In this document: one piece after another, positions 1-7,017 of the stretch
Layout of the letters: the number at the start of each line of letters is the position of its first letter
Numbering within the stretch: position 1 is the first letter of the stretch
Assembly: GCA_017384185.1 (NCBI GenBank)
Contig: JAFNUH010000216.1
Location: forward strand, 1 to 11,945
Direction of reading: 5' to 3'
Length of the DNA: 11,945 bases
From: Alistipes sp.
Lineage (GTDB): Bacteria > Bacteroidota > Bacteroidia > Bacteroidales > Rikenellaceae
Translations under genes and position numbers: made by a program
Notes under the pieces: model-generated
Database searches by the model: none
What the model saw: the letters and a program-made list of their open reading frames with translations, nothing else
Told to the model about the DNA's origin: nothing

Positions 1-5
1 CGACA

Positions 6-1184
6 ATGAAACTACCCGGGCTAAAGAAAATCTCGTTCCGCAGTCGCATTACGGTGATTGCCATAGGCGTGGTGCTTGCCACCGTCTCGCTTATCTACAC
101 CTATCAGCTGGCTGATGTCCTGCGCCAGAAGGAGCAGAACGACGTGGAGTTGTGGGCGGCAGCGATGGAGCGTGTTAGCCGTGAGGCGTTTGGTAACTAT
201 CTTGTTGACCCGCTTATCTCGCATATCGTAAGTACCCATAACAACATCCCCTTTATCATTACGGACGAGAACCTCTCGCTTGTGATGAGTAACCGCATCG
301 ACGATGATATTCTCAAAGACCCCGAGAAGTTCCGCCGCAAGCTGAACGAGCTTACCGAGGAGAATACTCCCCGCACGGTGCGACTGATGTGGACTACGGG
401 TCGCCGACACATAATCTTCTACGGTCGTTCGCAGTTGCTTACGGCGTTGTACTACTTCCCCTATGTGCAGTGGTTGATAATATTTATATTTATCCTCTTT
501 ACCTATATCGCTCTGCAATCGACCAAGCAGGATGAGCAGAATCGTGTATGGATTGGTCTTGCGAAGGAGACGGCACACCAGCTGGGAACACCTATCTCCT
601 CACTGTTAGGATGGACCGAGTATCTCCGCTCGCAGGAGGTTGACCCTACGGCTTTGGAGGAGATGAATAAGGATTTGGTACACCTGATGAAGATTGTTGA
701 CCGCTTCTCGAAGATTGGCTCTGCTACCGACCTTACGCCGCATAGCGTCAATGAGGTTGTCGGTGAGACGGTGATGTACTTCCGTAAGCGTATGCCTCGC
801 AATGTGACACTCTCGTATAATGGTCTTGCCATTGCACCCGTCAGAGCCAACATCAATGTCGAGCTGTTCGAGTGGGTTGTTGAGAACCTGATGAAGAATG
901 CGCTCGATGCAATGCAGGGTCACGGCGAGATTGATGTTCGTCTCTCGTCGAACGATAAGTCAATATATATTGAGGTGCGTGACACGGGTAAGGGTATTCC
1001 GAAGAGTAATTGGAAGCGTATCTTTGACCCTGGATATACAACCAAGACCCGAGGTTGGGGTTTGGGTTTGTCCTTAGCTCGCCGTATTGTGGAGGATTAT
1101 CACCACGGTAAGATTGCCGTTGCTAAGTCGGAGGTGGGACGTGGTACTACCTTCCGCATAACACTTAAAAGAGTTTTTGAATAG
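6..1184 (+). CDS. Membrane-bound sensor histidine kinase
   Basis: The 392-residue product is a two-helix inner-membrane histidine kinase. Helix 1 spans about residues 14-34 and helix 2 about 150-170, with a roughly 115-residue extracytoplasmic sensor region between them. The cytoplasmic part has the phosphoacceptor H box with H191 in AKETAHQLGTPISSLLGW, an N box around N294/N298 (ENLMKNALDAM), the G1 box DTGKGIP at 326-332, an F box near F340 and the G2 box GWGLGLSLA at 350-358, so it should bind ATP and autophosphorylate. I see no HAMP domain between helix 2 and the H box. No response regulator gene lies in the window, so its partner is unknown. Its TAG stop overlaps the GTG start of the next gene by one base, suggesting co-translation. 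The ATG at base 6 is so near the window edge that a more upstream start cannot be excluded. Confidence 0.9.
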   Translation: MKLPGLKKISFRSRITVIAIGVVLATVSLIYTYQLADVLRQKEQNDVELWAAAMERVSREAFGNYLVDPLISHIVSTHNNIPFIITDENLSLVMSNRIDDDILKDPEKFRRKLNELTEENTPRTVRLMWTTGRRHIIFYGRSQLLTALYYFPYVQWLIIFIFILFTYIALQSTKQDEQNRVWIGLAKETAHQLGTPISSLLGWTEYLRSQEVDPTALEEMNKDLVHLMKIVDRFSKIGSATDLTPHSVNEVVGETVMYFRKRMPRNVTLSYNGLAIAPVRANINVELFEWVVENLMKNALDAMQGHGEIDVRLSSNDKSIYIEVRDTGKGIPKSNWKRIFDPGYTTKTRGWGLGLSLARRIVEDYHHGKIAVAKSEVGRGTTFRITLKRVFE

Positions 1185-2185
1185 TGGCTATCACTACAGA
1201 TACATTACGTTATACGGGTCTTGATACCCTCTCGGAGCGTGCGTTGCGTCGTCTGACGGAGCGCTGGACGGGTGAGTTGTATCCTCTCGACTCGCTCTCA
1301 ACCGAGCAGCACGCCGAGGTAGCCTCGCCGCAGACCTTCACGCAGATTGTCGAGGGTTGGCAGCGTGCCCGTGAGATGTATCACGATGCCCCGATGGAGG
1401 CTGTGCTGGGCGATGGCTCGTCACTTATGCAGGGTGTTGTAAGCCACAGCGATTCATTGGCAGTGCAGGCGGTGCAACCACTCTACGATGCCGAGGTTAT
1501 GCTCTCACGTGGTGGCTGGAGCCTTGGCGAGTGGAGCGATTGGATATACAACCTGCTTGTTGCGGTGATGTTTGTCTATTATCTCTTCTGCATCTGCCGC
1601 TACTTTGACGATATAAAGGCGCTCTTTGCATCTATATTTAATAGTAAGGTGCGCAATGCGGGTCGTGCGGGCGAGCGCCGCCGCAGTGATATATTCTATG
1701 GTGCGCTGGGTAAGTTGTTTATGCTGGGTGTCTGCTTCGTGGGACTCTTCTCGGCATTGACCTTCGTTCGTGCAGGTGTTATTTTTGAGCCACTCTCGGT
1801 GGCATACATCCCCTTTGCCGTTATCGGCGCCTTCCTTGTAATCATTGTTGCGCAGTACCTGCTGTTGGGTGCTGTGGGTTTCGTTACGCAATCTTATGGC
1901 GAGGTCGCCTCGCTGATGCGTATCCGTCTTACATACTTCGTTTTGTCAACCGTTCTGGTTGCACCTATAATGCTTATGGCTCTTACGGGCGTAGGGGCGA
2001 GTGCTGATGCGTGGCTAAAAGTTAGCTTCGTGGCGATAGGTGTTGTAATGGTGATGTTTATAAGAGAGAGTGTAGGATTCTTTATTTCTAAAAAAGTTTC
2101 AATTTTGCATTGGATTTTGTACCTTTGCACCGTCGAAATTTTACCGCTTACTCTTTTGTGGCAGGCGGTGAAGAGCTTGAGGTAG
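1184..2185 (+). CDS. DUF4271 family integral membrane protein
   Basis: The 333-residue protein has a soluble N-terminal region of about 118 residues, then about six hydrophobic segments (roughly 119-140, 176-196, 204-234, 248-270, 278-301 and 306-327). Length, topology and the company of a histidine kinase and hemD fit the Bacteroidota-specific DUF4271 family, whose function is not known to me. The chosen GTG start overlaps the kinase stop (TAGTG), which favours it; the next in-frame Met is residue 65 and would remove most of the soluble domain. The last 90 bases also carry the promoter of the next gene. The overlap with the kinase suggests a functional link, but that is inference only. The family name is assigned from memory of similar proteins, not by a search. 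Confidence 0.75.
   Translation: MAITTDTLRYTGLDTLSERALRRLTERWTGELYPLDSLSTEQHAEVASPQTFTQIVEGWQRAREMYHDAPMEAVLGDGSSLMQGVVSHSDSLAVQAVQPLYDAEVMLSRGGWSLGEWSDWIYNLLVAVMFVYYLFCICRYFDDIKALFASIFNSKVRNAGRAGERRRSDIFYGALGKLFMLGVCFVGLFSALTFVRAGVIFEPLSVAYIPFAVIGAFLVIIVAQYLLLGAVGFVTQSYGEVASLMRIRLTYFVLSTVLVAPIMLMALTGVGASADAWLKVSFVAIGVVMVMFIRESVGFFISKKVSILHWILYLCTVEILPLTLLWQAVKSLR
2097..2127 (+). promoter_or_regulatory. Bacteroidota-type promoter for hemD-rnpA-yidD
   Basis: A -7 element TACCTTTG at 2120-2127 matches the Bacteroidota consensus TAnnTTTG exactly. A TTTC at 2097-2100, 19 bases upstream, is one mismatch from the -33 TTTG element. Transcription would begin near 2133 and give a leader of about 70 bases before the hemD ATG at 2203. 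The promoter lies entirely inside the 3' end of the DUF4271 coding sequence. Confidence 0.65.
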
Positions 2186-2202
2186 TAATTAATAAACAAA
2201 GA

Positions 2203-3066
2203 ATGGTAAAAAAAGTTTTGGTTTCGCAGCCACGCCCTGCGGTGATTGAAAAATCTCCCTTCTACGAATTGTCAACTAAGCATAAGGTTGAAGTCGATTA
2301 TAAACCGCTAATTCGTGTGGTAGGCGTAACACTCAAGGAGTTCCGAGCACAGCGTATCGAGATTCTGGACCATACAGCCGTAATCTTTACATCACGTACC
2401 ACAGTCGATAGCTTCTTTAAGATTTGCGAGGATGCACGTATCACCGTACCCGAGACAATGAAGTATATCTGTAACACCGAGGCTGTTGCCCTCTACTTGC
2501 AGAAGTATATCGTTTATCGTAAGCGTAAGATTTCATTCGCCGATGGTACCTTCACATCACTTCTGGAGCTTATCATCAAGCATAAGAGCGAGCGTTTCAT
2601 CCTGGCACTCAGCGAGCCCCACAAGCCCGAGTTGCCCGAGACACTTACAAAGCTCAAAATTAACTTCGACCCCGTAATCTTTGCACGTAGCGTTGCTGCC
2701 GATATGAGCGACCTAAAGCCCGCTGACTACGATGTTATGGCGCTCTACTCACCCTCGGATGTTAAGAGTGTGAAGGAGAGCTTCAATGTTGAGGAGTTGC
2801 CCGTAATCGCTACCTTTGGTGAGGCTACATTGCGTGCAGCATTGGAGGCAGGTATGAAGGTGAAGGCTTCAGCTCCCTCGCCCGAGGCTCCCTCGATGGC
2901 TAAGGCTTTGGACCTCTATATCGCTAAGGTAAAGAAGGGCGAGCAGATTGCCGAGGTTGAGTTGCACAGCGACGAGGCTAAGGAGGAGTTTATCCGCACA
3001 CAGCAGAGCAAGCTCGCCAAGAAGAGCCGCACACGTAGCACCACAGCTACTGCCGAGAAGAGATAA
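2203..3066 (+). CDS. hemD: Uroporphyrinogen-III synthase family protein
   Basis: A 287-residue soluble protein of the uroporphyrinogen-III synthase (HemD) superfamily; the classical enzyme cyclises and inverts ring D of hydroxymethylbilane in tetrapyrrole synthesis. Family hallmarks are the VIFTSRTTVDSFF stretch near residues 60-72, MALYSPSDVKSV near 175-186, and IATFGEATLRAALEAG followed by SPEAPSMAKAL in the C-terminal part. The frame is open from 2110, but I start at the ATG at 2203: this is where the family sequence begins (MVKKVLVSQPRP), and the upstream stretch contains the promoter. After the catalytic domain there is an extra charged tail rich in Lys, Arg, Ser and Thr, about the last 45 residues. 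It lies 17 bases after the DUF4271 gene and 16 bases before rnpA. Bacteroidales copies next to rnpA often occur without a full heme pathway, so its substrate is uncertain. Confidence 0.8.
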   Translation: MVKKVLVSQPRPAVIEKSPFYELSTKHKVEVDYKPLIRVVGVTLKEFRAQRIEILDHTAVIFTSRTTVDSFFKICEDARITVPETMKYICNTEAVALYLQKYIVYRKRKISFADGTFTSLLELIIKHKSERFILALSEPHKPELPETLTKLKINFDPVIFARSVAADMSDLKPADYDVMALYSPSDVKSVKESFNVEELPVIATFGEATLRAALEAGMKVKASAPSPEAPSMAKALDLYIAKVKKGEQIAEVELHSDEAKEEFIRTQQSKLAKKSRTRSTTATAEKR

Positions 3067-3082
3067 TCCAAACCACAATATT

Positions 3083-3478
3083 ATGTCAGACTACACCCTC
3101 CCACGTTCGGAGCGCTTGCGCTCTTTGACGGCTATACGCCGATTGTTCGGCGAGGGGCGTAGTGGCTTTGTCTATCCCTATCGCTATGTTTGGCTTGCGG
3201 GTAAGCAGTCGGATGAGGTGCCGAGTGATGGGCGAGGCATAGAGGTTATGTTTTCCGTGCCCAAGAAGTTCCACAAGCGAGCTAACAAGCGCAACCTGCT
3301 CAAGCGTCGCACACGTGAGGCATACCGCCTCAGTCGTGAGAGTTTGGTTGAGCGAGCAAAGGAGCAAGGCGTGGAGCTTCAGTTGGCTCTTATCTACTCG
3401 ACAAAGGAGTGTCACAACTATAAAACCGTAGAGAATGCCGTGCAACGAATCTTGGCACAAGTTTGTGAGCATCTGTAA
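3083..3478 (+). CDS. rnpA: Ribonuclease P protein component
   Basis: The product is the 131-residue basic protein subunit of RNase P, which assists the catalytic RNA in removing 5' leaders from pre-tRNAs. The RNR signature is clear: [22 protein letters not shown] at about residues 61-82, preceded by the VMFSVPKK strand. The N-terminal [17 protein letters not shown] is the usual substrate-binding start of the family. The frame is open upstream to 2948, but the ATG at 3083, 16 bases after the hemD stop, yields a normal-length protein beginning in the expected place. The last 44 bases overlap yidD, an arrangement common for the rnpA-yidD pair in many bacteria. Confidence 0.95.
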   Translation: MSDYTLPRSERLRSLTAIRRLFGEGRSGFVYPYRYVWLAGKQSDEVPSDGRGIEVMFSVPKKFHKRANKRNLLKRRTREAYRLSRESLVERAKEQGVELQLALIYSTKECHNYKTVENAVQRILAQVCEHL

Positions 3479-3695
3479 GAGGGTTGCCGTGTTGCCATTT
3501 TTGGCGTTGGTGAAGTTTTACCAATACTGCATCTCTCCCTATACACCTCCCTCGTGCCGTTTTACCCCCACCTGCTCGCAGTATGCCATCGAGGCTTTGC
3601 GAAAATATGGTCCGATAAAAGGTTGCTGGCTTACGCTAAAACGACTTCTGAGGTGCCACCCGTGGGGTGGGAGTGGGTATGACCCCGTTCCGTAG
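3435..3695 (+). CDS. yidD: Membrane protein insertion efficiency factor YidD
   Basis: The 86-residue protein has the YidD signature: an N-terminal amphipathic/hydrophobic stretch (residues 15-33), [28 protein letters not shown] at 45-55 with the conserved cysteines, and the [12 protein letters not shown] ending. YidD is a small inner-face membrane protein that assists YidC-dependent insertion. The ATG at 3435 lies inside rnpA and gives a 44-base overlap. A GTG at 3465 is the main alternative and would give a 76-residue protein that keeps the whole domain. It is the last gene of the plus-strand block, 16 bases before a strong hairpin. Confidence 0.92.
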   Translation: MPCNESWHKFVSICKRVAVLPFLALVKFYQYCISPYTPPSCRFTPTCSQYAIEALRKYGPIKGCWLTLKRLLRCHPWGGSGYDPVP

Positions 3696-3711
3696 GAAGT
3701 CCTATAATATA

Positions 3712-3760
3712 AAGATGGAGTGTCAATATCAATTGACACTCCATCTTATTTATATTCTGC
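3712..3760 (+). terminator. Intrinsic terminator, probably bidirectional
   Basis: A perfect 16-bp inverted repeat, AAGATGGAGTGTCAAT at 3712-3727 and its complement at 3732-3747, is separated by a 4-base loop and followed by the T-rich stretch ATTTATATTCT. It follows the yidD stop and separates two convergent gene blocks. The AT-rich flank on the left side could also let it stop minus-strand transcripts from the Crp/Fnr gene. The bases from 3761 to 3821 show nothing notable. Confidence 0.85.
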
Positions 3761-3821
3761 CGTTGGGGTTGACTCTATTCTCTGTAACCACCATTGCCCA
3801 GCAGAAGCTCATTGCAAAATT

Positions 3822-4436
3822 CTAATCCTTCTCGTTTACAAGTTTATTTCTCACACGGCTCAGCGACTCGGGTGTCATCAGCAGATACGATGCAATGTGT
3901 CGAATCTTAGCTCGCTTTGCCGCCTCGGGATACTGCTTGATGAAGTTCTGGTATCGCTCACGTGAACTCTCAAAGCGCATAGCATCTGCCTTGTACTGCG
4001 TGTAGATGAGATTTGTCTCTGCCAGGTGGCGATAGATGTTGAGCATCGGTTTCGACCGCTCAAATAACTGCTCCAGCTCACTGTAATTAATCGTATAATA
4101 TGATGTCGGCTCCAGCGCCTCAATCATCAGCGAGGTGGGCTTACTCAAAAATAGACTCTCTATGCAGAGCACATAGTCGCCTTCGCACGAGAAGTGTTCT
4201 GTGATGTCGGTGTTGTTCTTATAGTAGAACTGACGAACCATACCCTCCTCCACGAAGATGATATCCTGCAAGACCTCGCCATCGTTAAGGATAATCTCAC
4301 CCTTTGCCGCAAAGTTGTGCTTCATCAACGACGCCAACATACAGATATCCCTCTTGGGGATTGTCGGCAGCGGTCGAGTGAAGTTTCTATTCTGGCGCTC
4401 GATAAATTTATTGAGTAGTTTTATTTTGGGGTTCAT
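3822..4436 (-). CDS. Crp/Fnr family transcriptional regulator
   Basis: A 204-residue protein with a cyclic-nucleotide-binding-like beta barrel at about residues 33-125 (FAAKGEIILNDGEVLQDIIFVEEG and GDYVLCIESLF), a long dimerisation helix at about 130-165 and a C-terminal helix-turn-helix at about 177-199 (KIRHIASYLLMTPESLSRVR). This matches the short Crp/Fnr-like regulators common in Bacteroidota. I do not see the full Arg/Glu phosphate cassette of a cAMP binder and no Fnr-type cysteine cluster, so the ligand is unknown. The ATG at 4436 follows a good promoter at 4459-4466. Its 3' end faces the yidD block. No target operon is apparent in the window. Confidence 0.88.
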   Translation of the reverse strand: MNPKIKLLNKFIERQNRNFTRPLPTIPKRDICMLASLMKHNFAAKGEIILNDGEVLQDIIFVEEGMVRQFYYKNNTDITEHFSCEGDYVLCIESLFLSKPTSLMIEALEPTSYYTINYSELEQLFERSKPMLNIYRHLAETNLIYTQYKADAMRFESSRERYQNFIKQYPEAAKRAKIRHIASYLLMTPESLSRVRNKLVNEKD

Positions 4437-4458
4437 CTCGTGTCAGGTTAGTTATTTA

Positions 4459-4466
4459 CAAAATTA
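4459..4466 (-). promoter_or_regulatory. -7 element of the Crp/Fnr gene promoter
   Basis: On the minus strand, TAATTTTG matches TAnnTTTG. A run of seven T's about 18-24 bases upstream may serve as a weak -33 region. Transcription would start near 4453, giving a leader of only about 17 bases. Confidence 0.5.
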
Positions 4467-4500
4467 GGAAAAATGCACGAGAAAAAAAGTGACGCAAATC

Positions 4501-4536
4501 AATAAAAAAGGGTCGCACAAACTTAAGCGACCCCTA
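4501..4536 (-). terminator. Intrinsic terminator between the Crp/Fnr gene and rny
   Basis: A 7-bp GC-rich stem (GGGTCGC at 4510-4516, GCGACCC at 4527-4533) with a 10-base loop is followed on the minus strand by TTTTTTATT. No comparable T-run follows on the plus strand, so it acts on minus-strand transcripts. It is the second such terminator downstream of rny, which suggests a separate short transcript ends here. Confidence 0.75.
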
Positions 4537-4593
4537 AAAGCGAATAACCTAATTAAAATCTTTGCGTGTTCGCCTCATTCCTTTACAAAGGTA
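4502..4593 (-). ncRNA. Candidate small RNA between rny and the Crp/Fnr gene
   Basis: A minus-strand TACCTTTG (plus positions 4586-4593) is a perfect TAnnTTTG -7 element; no clear TTTG lies at the -33 distance. A transcript starting near 4579 would end at the terminator at 4501-4536, giving about 75-80 nt. Inside it, GCGAA and TTCGC can pair to form a second hairpin before the terminator stem. A nine-codon frame starts with an ATG at about 4577 (MRRTRKDFN), but it would be practically leaderless, so I do not call it a gene. Alternatives are a backup terminator for rny or chance. Confidence 0.35.
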
Positions 4594-4601
4594 TGAATAT
4601 T

Positions 4602-4630
4602 GCTACGAAATAGCGATGATATAAATCATC
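4602..4630. repeat. Two small abutting inverted repeats
   Basis: GCTA-CGAAA-TAGC at 4602-4614 is directly followed by GATGAT-ATAA-ATCATC at 4615-4630. They lie just upstream of the candidate small-RNA promoter and downstream of the rny terminator. They could be operator-like sites or RNA hairpins; both are short enough to be chance in AT-rich DNA. Confidence 0.3.
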
Positions 4631-4644
4631 TTTTATAGTTGTTC

Positions 4645-4683
4645 AAAAAAAAGAGGGCGCTAACATTTTGGTTAGCTGCCCTC
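4645..4683 (-). terminator. Intrinsic terminator of rny
   Basis: The arms GAGGGCGCTAAC (4653-4664) and GTTAGCTGCCCTC (4671-4683) form a 12-bp stem with one bulged T and a 6-base loop. Eight T's follow on the minus strand (4645-4652). It lies 23 bases after the rny stop codon. Confidence 0.88.
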
Positions 4684-4706
4684 GTTTTAATATTGTTCTT
4701 GTTAGC

Positions 4707-6254
4707 CTACTTTGCGTAGCTTACCGAACGAGTCTCTCGGATAACGGTAATCTTCACCTGACCCGGGTATGTCATCTCGTCCTGAATCTTCTTTGCAATA
4801 TCGTGTGACAATGCCTCTGACTCCTGGTCTGAGAGCTTGTCAGCGCCAACGATTACACGCAACTCACGACCCGCCTGGATAGCGTAGGTCTTAACAACGC
4901 CAGGATATGAGAGTGCAATATCCTCCATCTCCTTCAGACGCTTGATGTATGACTCAACAACCTCACGGCGTGCACCGGGACGTGCACCAGAGATAGCGTC
5001 ACAAACCTGAATGATAGGTGCAATCATAGATGTCATCTCCACCTCGTCGTGGTGAGCACCTACGGCGTTGCATACGTCGGGCTTCTCCTTGTACTTCTCC
5101 GCCAGCTTCATACCGATAATTGCGTGTGGCAACTCGGGCTCATCATCGGGCACCTTACCAATATCGTGCAACAAGCCGGCACGGCGTGCAGCCTTAGGAT
5201 TAAGACCAAGCTCCGAAGCCATAATGCCTGCCAAGTTAGCAGTCTCACGTGCGTGCTGCAAGAGGTTCTGACCATATGACGAACGGTACTTCATCTTACC
5301 GATAAGACGAATCAACTCGGGGTGCAAGCCGTGGATACCGAGGTCGATGGCTGTGCGCTTACCAACCTCTACAATCTCCTCCTCGATCTGCTTCTTAACC
5401 TTTGCCACAACCTCCTCGATACGTGCGGGGTGGATACGACCGTCGGTTACGAGCTGGTGCAGAGCCAGGCGTGCAATCTCACGACGTACGGGGTCAAAGC
5501 CGCTGAGGATGATAGCCTCGGGTGTATCGTCAACGATAATCTCGATACCCGTTGCTGCCTCCAGGGCACGGATGTTACGACCCTCACGACCGATGATACG
5601 ACCCTTCACCTCGTCGCTGTCGATGTTAAATACCGTTACGGCATTCTCGATAGCGGTCTCTGTTGCGACACGCTGGATAGATGTCACGATGATACGCTTA
5701 GCCTCCTTTGTTGCGGTGAGCTTAGCCTCCTCGATAGTCTCGTTGATGTATGAGTCAGCCTCAGCCTTAGCCTCAGCCTTCATATTCTCAATAAGGATAT
5801 TCTTTGCCTCCTCGGCACTCATACCTGAGATCTCCTCCAAGCGGATGTTCTGCTCCTTGATGATGCCTGCCAACTCCTCCTTCTTTGTGTTAAGACCCTG
5901 CATCTGAGCATCCATCTGGCTCTTCAGACGGTCATTCTCCTTAATCTTGCCGTCAAGGTCACGCTGCTGGTTCTGGAGCGTAGCCTCCAATTGCTTAGCA
6001 CGCTGCTCAATCTGAGCAATCTCCTGGTTGCGCTTATTCACGGCACGGTCGTGCTCGCTCTTAAGCTGGATGAACTTCTCTTTAGCCTGGAGAATCTTCT
6101 CCTTCTTAATCATTTCACCCTCCGCCTCAGCCTCTTTCAGGGCCGCTGCGCATTGCGTCTTTATCGTGTTCTTCGTGATGTAAGCTGTGACCATATAGTA
6201 GGCACAGACACTCACGATTGCCGATATGATGGCTGTTATTACTATTGTTACCAT
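4707..6254 (-). CDS. rny: Ribonuclease Y
   Basis: The 515-residue product is RNase Y, a membrane-anchored endoribonuclease that begins mRNA decay. It has an N-terminal membrane helix (about 2-25), a long charged coiled coil (about 35-170), a KH RNA-binding domain with [15 protein letters not shown] at 218-232, and an HD phosphohydrolase domain with H335 (LLQHARE), the H363-D364 pair (LLHDIGK) and HH at 401-402. The length is normal for the family and all key metal ligands are visible. The ATG at 6254 places the membrane anchor at the very start, as expected. I found no TAnnTTTG box in the 48 bases directly upstream, so it may depend on read-through past the RNA gene at 6303-6450 or on an unrecognised promoter. 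Many Bacteroidota use RNase Y. Confidence 0.96.
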   Translation of the reverse strand: MVTIVITAIISAIVSVCAYYMVTAYITKNTIKTQCAAALKEAEAEGEMIKKEKILQAKEKFIQLKSEHDRAVNKRNQEIAQIEQRAKQLEATLQNQQRDLDGKIKENDRLKSQMDAQMQGLNTKKEELAGIIKEQNIRLEEISGMSAEEAKNILIENMKAEAKAEADSYINETIEEAKLTATKEAKRIIVTSIQRVATETAIENAVTVFNIDSDEVKGRIIGREGRNIRALEAATGIEIIVDDTPEAIILSGFDPVRREIARLALHQLVTDGRIHPARIEEVVAKVKKQIEEEIVEVGKRTAIDLGIHGLHPELIRLIGKMKYRSSYGQNLLQHARETANLAGIMASELGLNPKAARRAGLLHDIGKVPDDEPELPHAIIGMKLAEKYKEKPDVCNAVGAHHDEVEMTSMIAPIIQVCDAISGARPGARREVVESYIKRLKEMEDIALSYPGVVKTYAIQAGRELRVIVGADKLSDQESEALSHDIAKKIQDEMTYPGQVKITVIRETRSVSYAK

Positions 6255-6302
6255 TAGTGTTGTTAGTTAATTTGGTTAATATTATATAGTGTTTTTGTAC
6301 GT

Positions 6303-6450
6303 ATAAAAAAGCCGCATAGTCTTTCCTTTTCTTGTTTGACGAATCTGCCGATAAGTCAAGGTGTGGGGCTCCGGAGTTCGCAATCTTCCAACGGTGCCAC
6401 AGGGACACACTTCGAAAGAAGTTAAGGCCTGATTTTGAGAAACCGAGAGT
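6303..6450 (-). ncRNA. ssrS: Probable 6S RNA (ssrS)
   Basis: On the minus strand this non-coding region ends in GCGGCTTTTTT, and the ends of the RNA pair with each other. AGGCCTTAACTTCTTTC (6431 down to 6415) pairs with GAAAGACTATGCGGCTT near the 3' end through two short helices and an internal loop. Further inside, AAGTGTG pairs with CACACCTT to make a terminal arm, and TTGAC/GTCAA forms a small hairpin on the 3' side of the open region. A closed terminal stem, a central bubble with a 3'-side hairpin and a terminal arm is the 6S plan; 6S RNA mimics an open promoter and binds RNA polymerase holoenzyme. The location between zapA and rny also fits my memory of Bacteroidota. The 5' end is uncertain: TATATTGG (6455-6462) or TAGCTTTG (6480-6487) could be the -7 element. 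A different conserved Bacteroidales RNA cannot be excluded. Confidence 0.6.
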
Positions 6451-6454
6451 TGAC

Positions 6455-6487
6455 CCAATATAAAAAGTGTTCAGTTTCGCAAAGCTA
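6455..6487 (-). promoter_or_regulatory. Candidate promoter(s) of the 6S-like RNA
   Basis: Two minus-strand candidates exist. TATATTGG at 6455-6462 is one mismatch from TAnnTTTG and has a TTTG 17 bases upstream. TAGCTTTG at 6480-6487 is a perfect match but has no TTTG at the -33 distance. The first gives an RNA of about 145 nt whose 5' end lies close to the closing stem; the second gives about 170 nt. Confidence 0.45.
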
Positions 6488-6577
6488 TAAGGAAATCTAT
6501 GCGGGTAGATTTATCTATGTAAAGAACGTTTTTCGAGAGTTTTCGGGGGTTTTTCGTTTATCTTTTTTCCTTTTCTA

Positions 6578-6675
6578 TTCTCCTCCTCGTCTTGTCTTCT
6601 CTCTTCCTTGTCTTGTTTCGTTTCGTCTTGCCTTGTCTTGTCTCTTCTCTTCTCGTGTTCGCCCCCCCCTCTTTC
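6578..6675. repeat. Adenine-free pyrimidine tract with pentanucleotide array
   Basis: On the plus strand, 98 consecutive bases contain no A and are almost all C and T. From 6606 to 6640 there are seven consecutive pentamers (CCTTG, TCTTG, TTTCG, TTTCG, TCTTG, CCTTG, TCTTG), each ending in G, so G falls exactly every five bases. A run of eight C's follows at 6662-6669. On the minus strand this is a U-free, purine-rich stretch that starts three bases after the zapA stop codon. The remaining bases 6488-6577 hold nothing I can name. Confidence 0.8.
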
Positions 6676-6678
6676 ATC

Positions 6679-6990
6679 TTACTTTAGGCGGTTTAGGTGT
6701 TTGTCCAGTCGCTGCGATAGTGCATCCAGCGCCTGCGTATCTTCGTCGCTCATCTCGCTTTGGCGAGCGATGGAGATATTGTTGATGCAGAGCTGCAATG
6801 CTGCAATAGCCAAACAATCCTGTATGGAGAAATTCTCTCCAAATGCTTTTTGCCACTTGCTGACGCTGGCGTTCACCTCACGCTCGGCCATACGATATAT
6901 CTCCTCCTTCTCGGGGGCTATCTCCAGACCGTAGGCTTTACCAGCCAGTCGTAGGTGTATCTTCTGCGTTGTCTTCTCTTGCTTGGCCAT
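6679..6990 (-). CDS. zapA: Cell division protein ZapA
   Basis: A 103-residue protein of the ZapA family: an N-terminal beta region (KIHLRLAGKAYGLEIAPEKEEIYRMAEREVN, described here from about residue 10) and a C-terminal coiled coil (about 60-102). ZapA binds FtsZ and cross-links protofilaments at the division ring. Length and the IYRMAEREVN segment are typical. The ATG at 6990 is 27 bases after the stop of the small coiled-coil gene, with which it probably forms an operon. The 3' side is unusual, passing at once into an adenine-free tract (plus-strand sense). Confidence 0.9.
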   Translation of the reverse strand: MAKQEKTTQKIHLRLAGKAYGLEIAPEKEEIYRMAEREVNASVSKWQKAFGENFSIQDCLAIAALQLCINNISIARQSEMSDEDTQALDALSQRLDKHLNRLK

Positions 6991-7017
6991 CGTCCCGTGG
7001 TTTTATTCTTCGTCCTA

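Noticed and set aside
2110..2202. N-terminal extension of the hemD product starting at 2110.
   Set aside because: These codons cover the promoter -7 element and the end of the DUF4271 gene in another frame, and the family sequence starts at 2203.
5322..5907. Long plus-strand frames opposite rny.
   Set aside because: They are antisense shadows of the strongly biased rny codons. rny itself has all family motifs.
6435..6785. Open frame of 116 codons on the plus strand.
   Set aside because: It runs through the 6S-like promoter, the low-complexity pyrimidine tract and the antisense of zapA. Its protein is low complexity (Ser/Phe/Leu/Arg), and no promoter fits.
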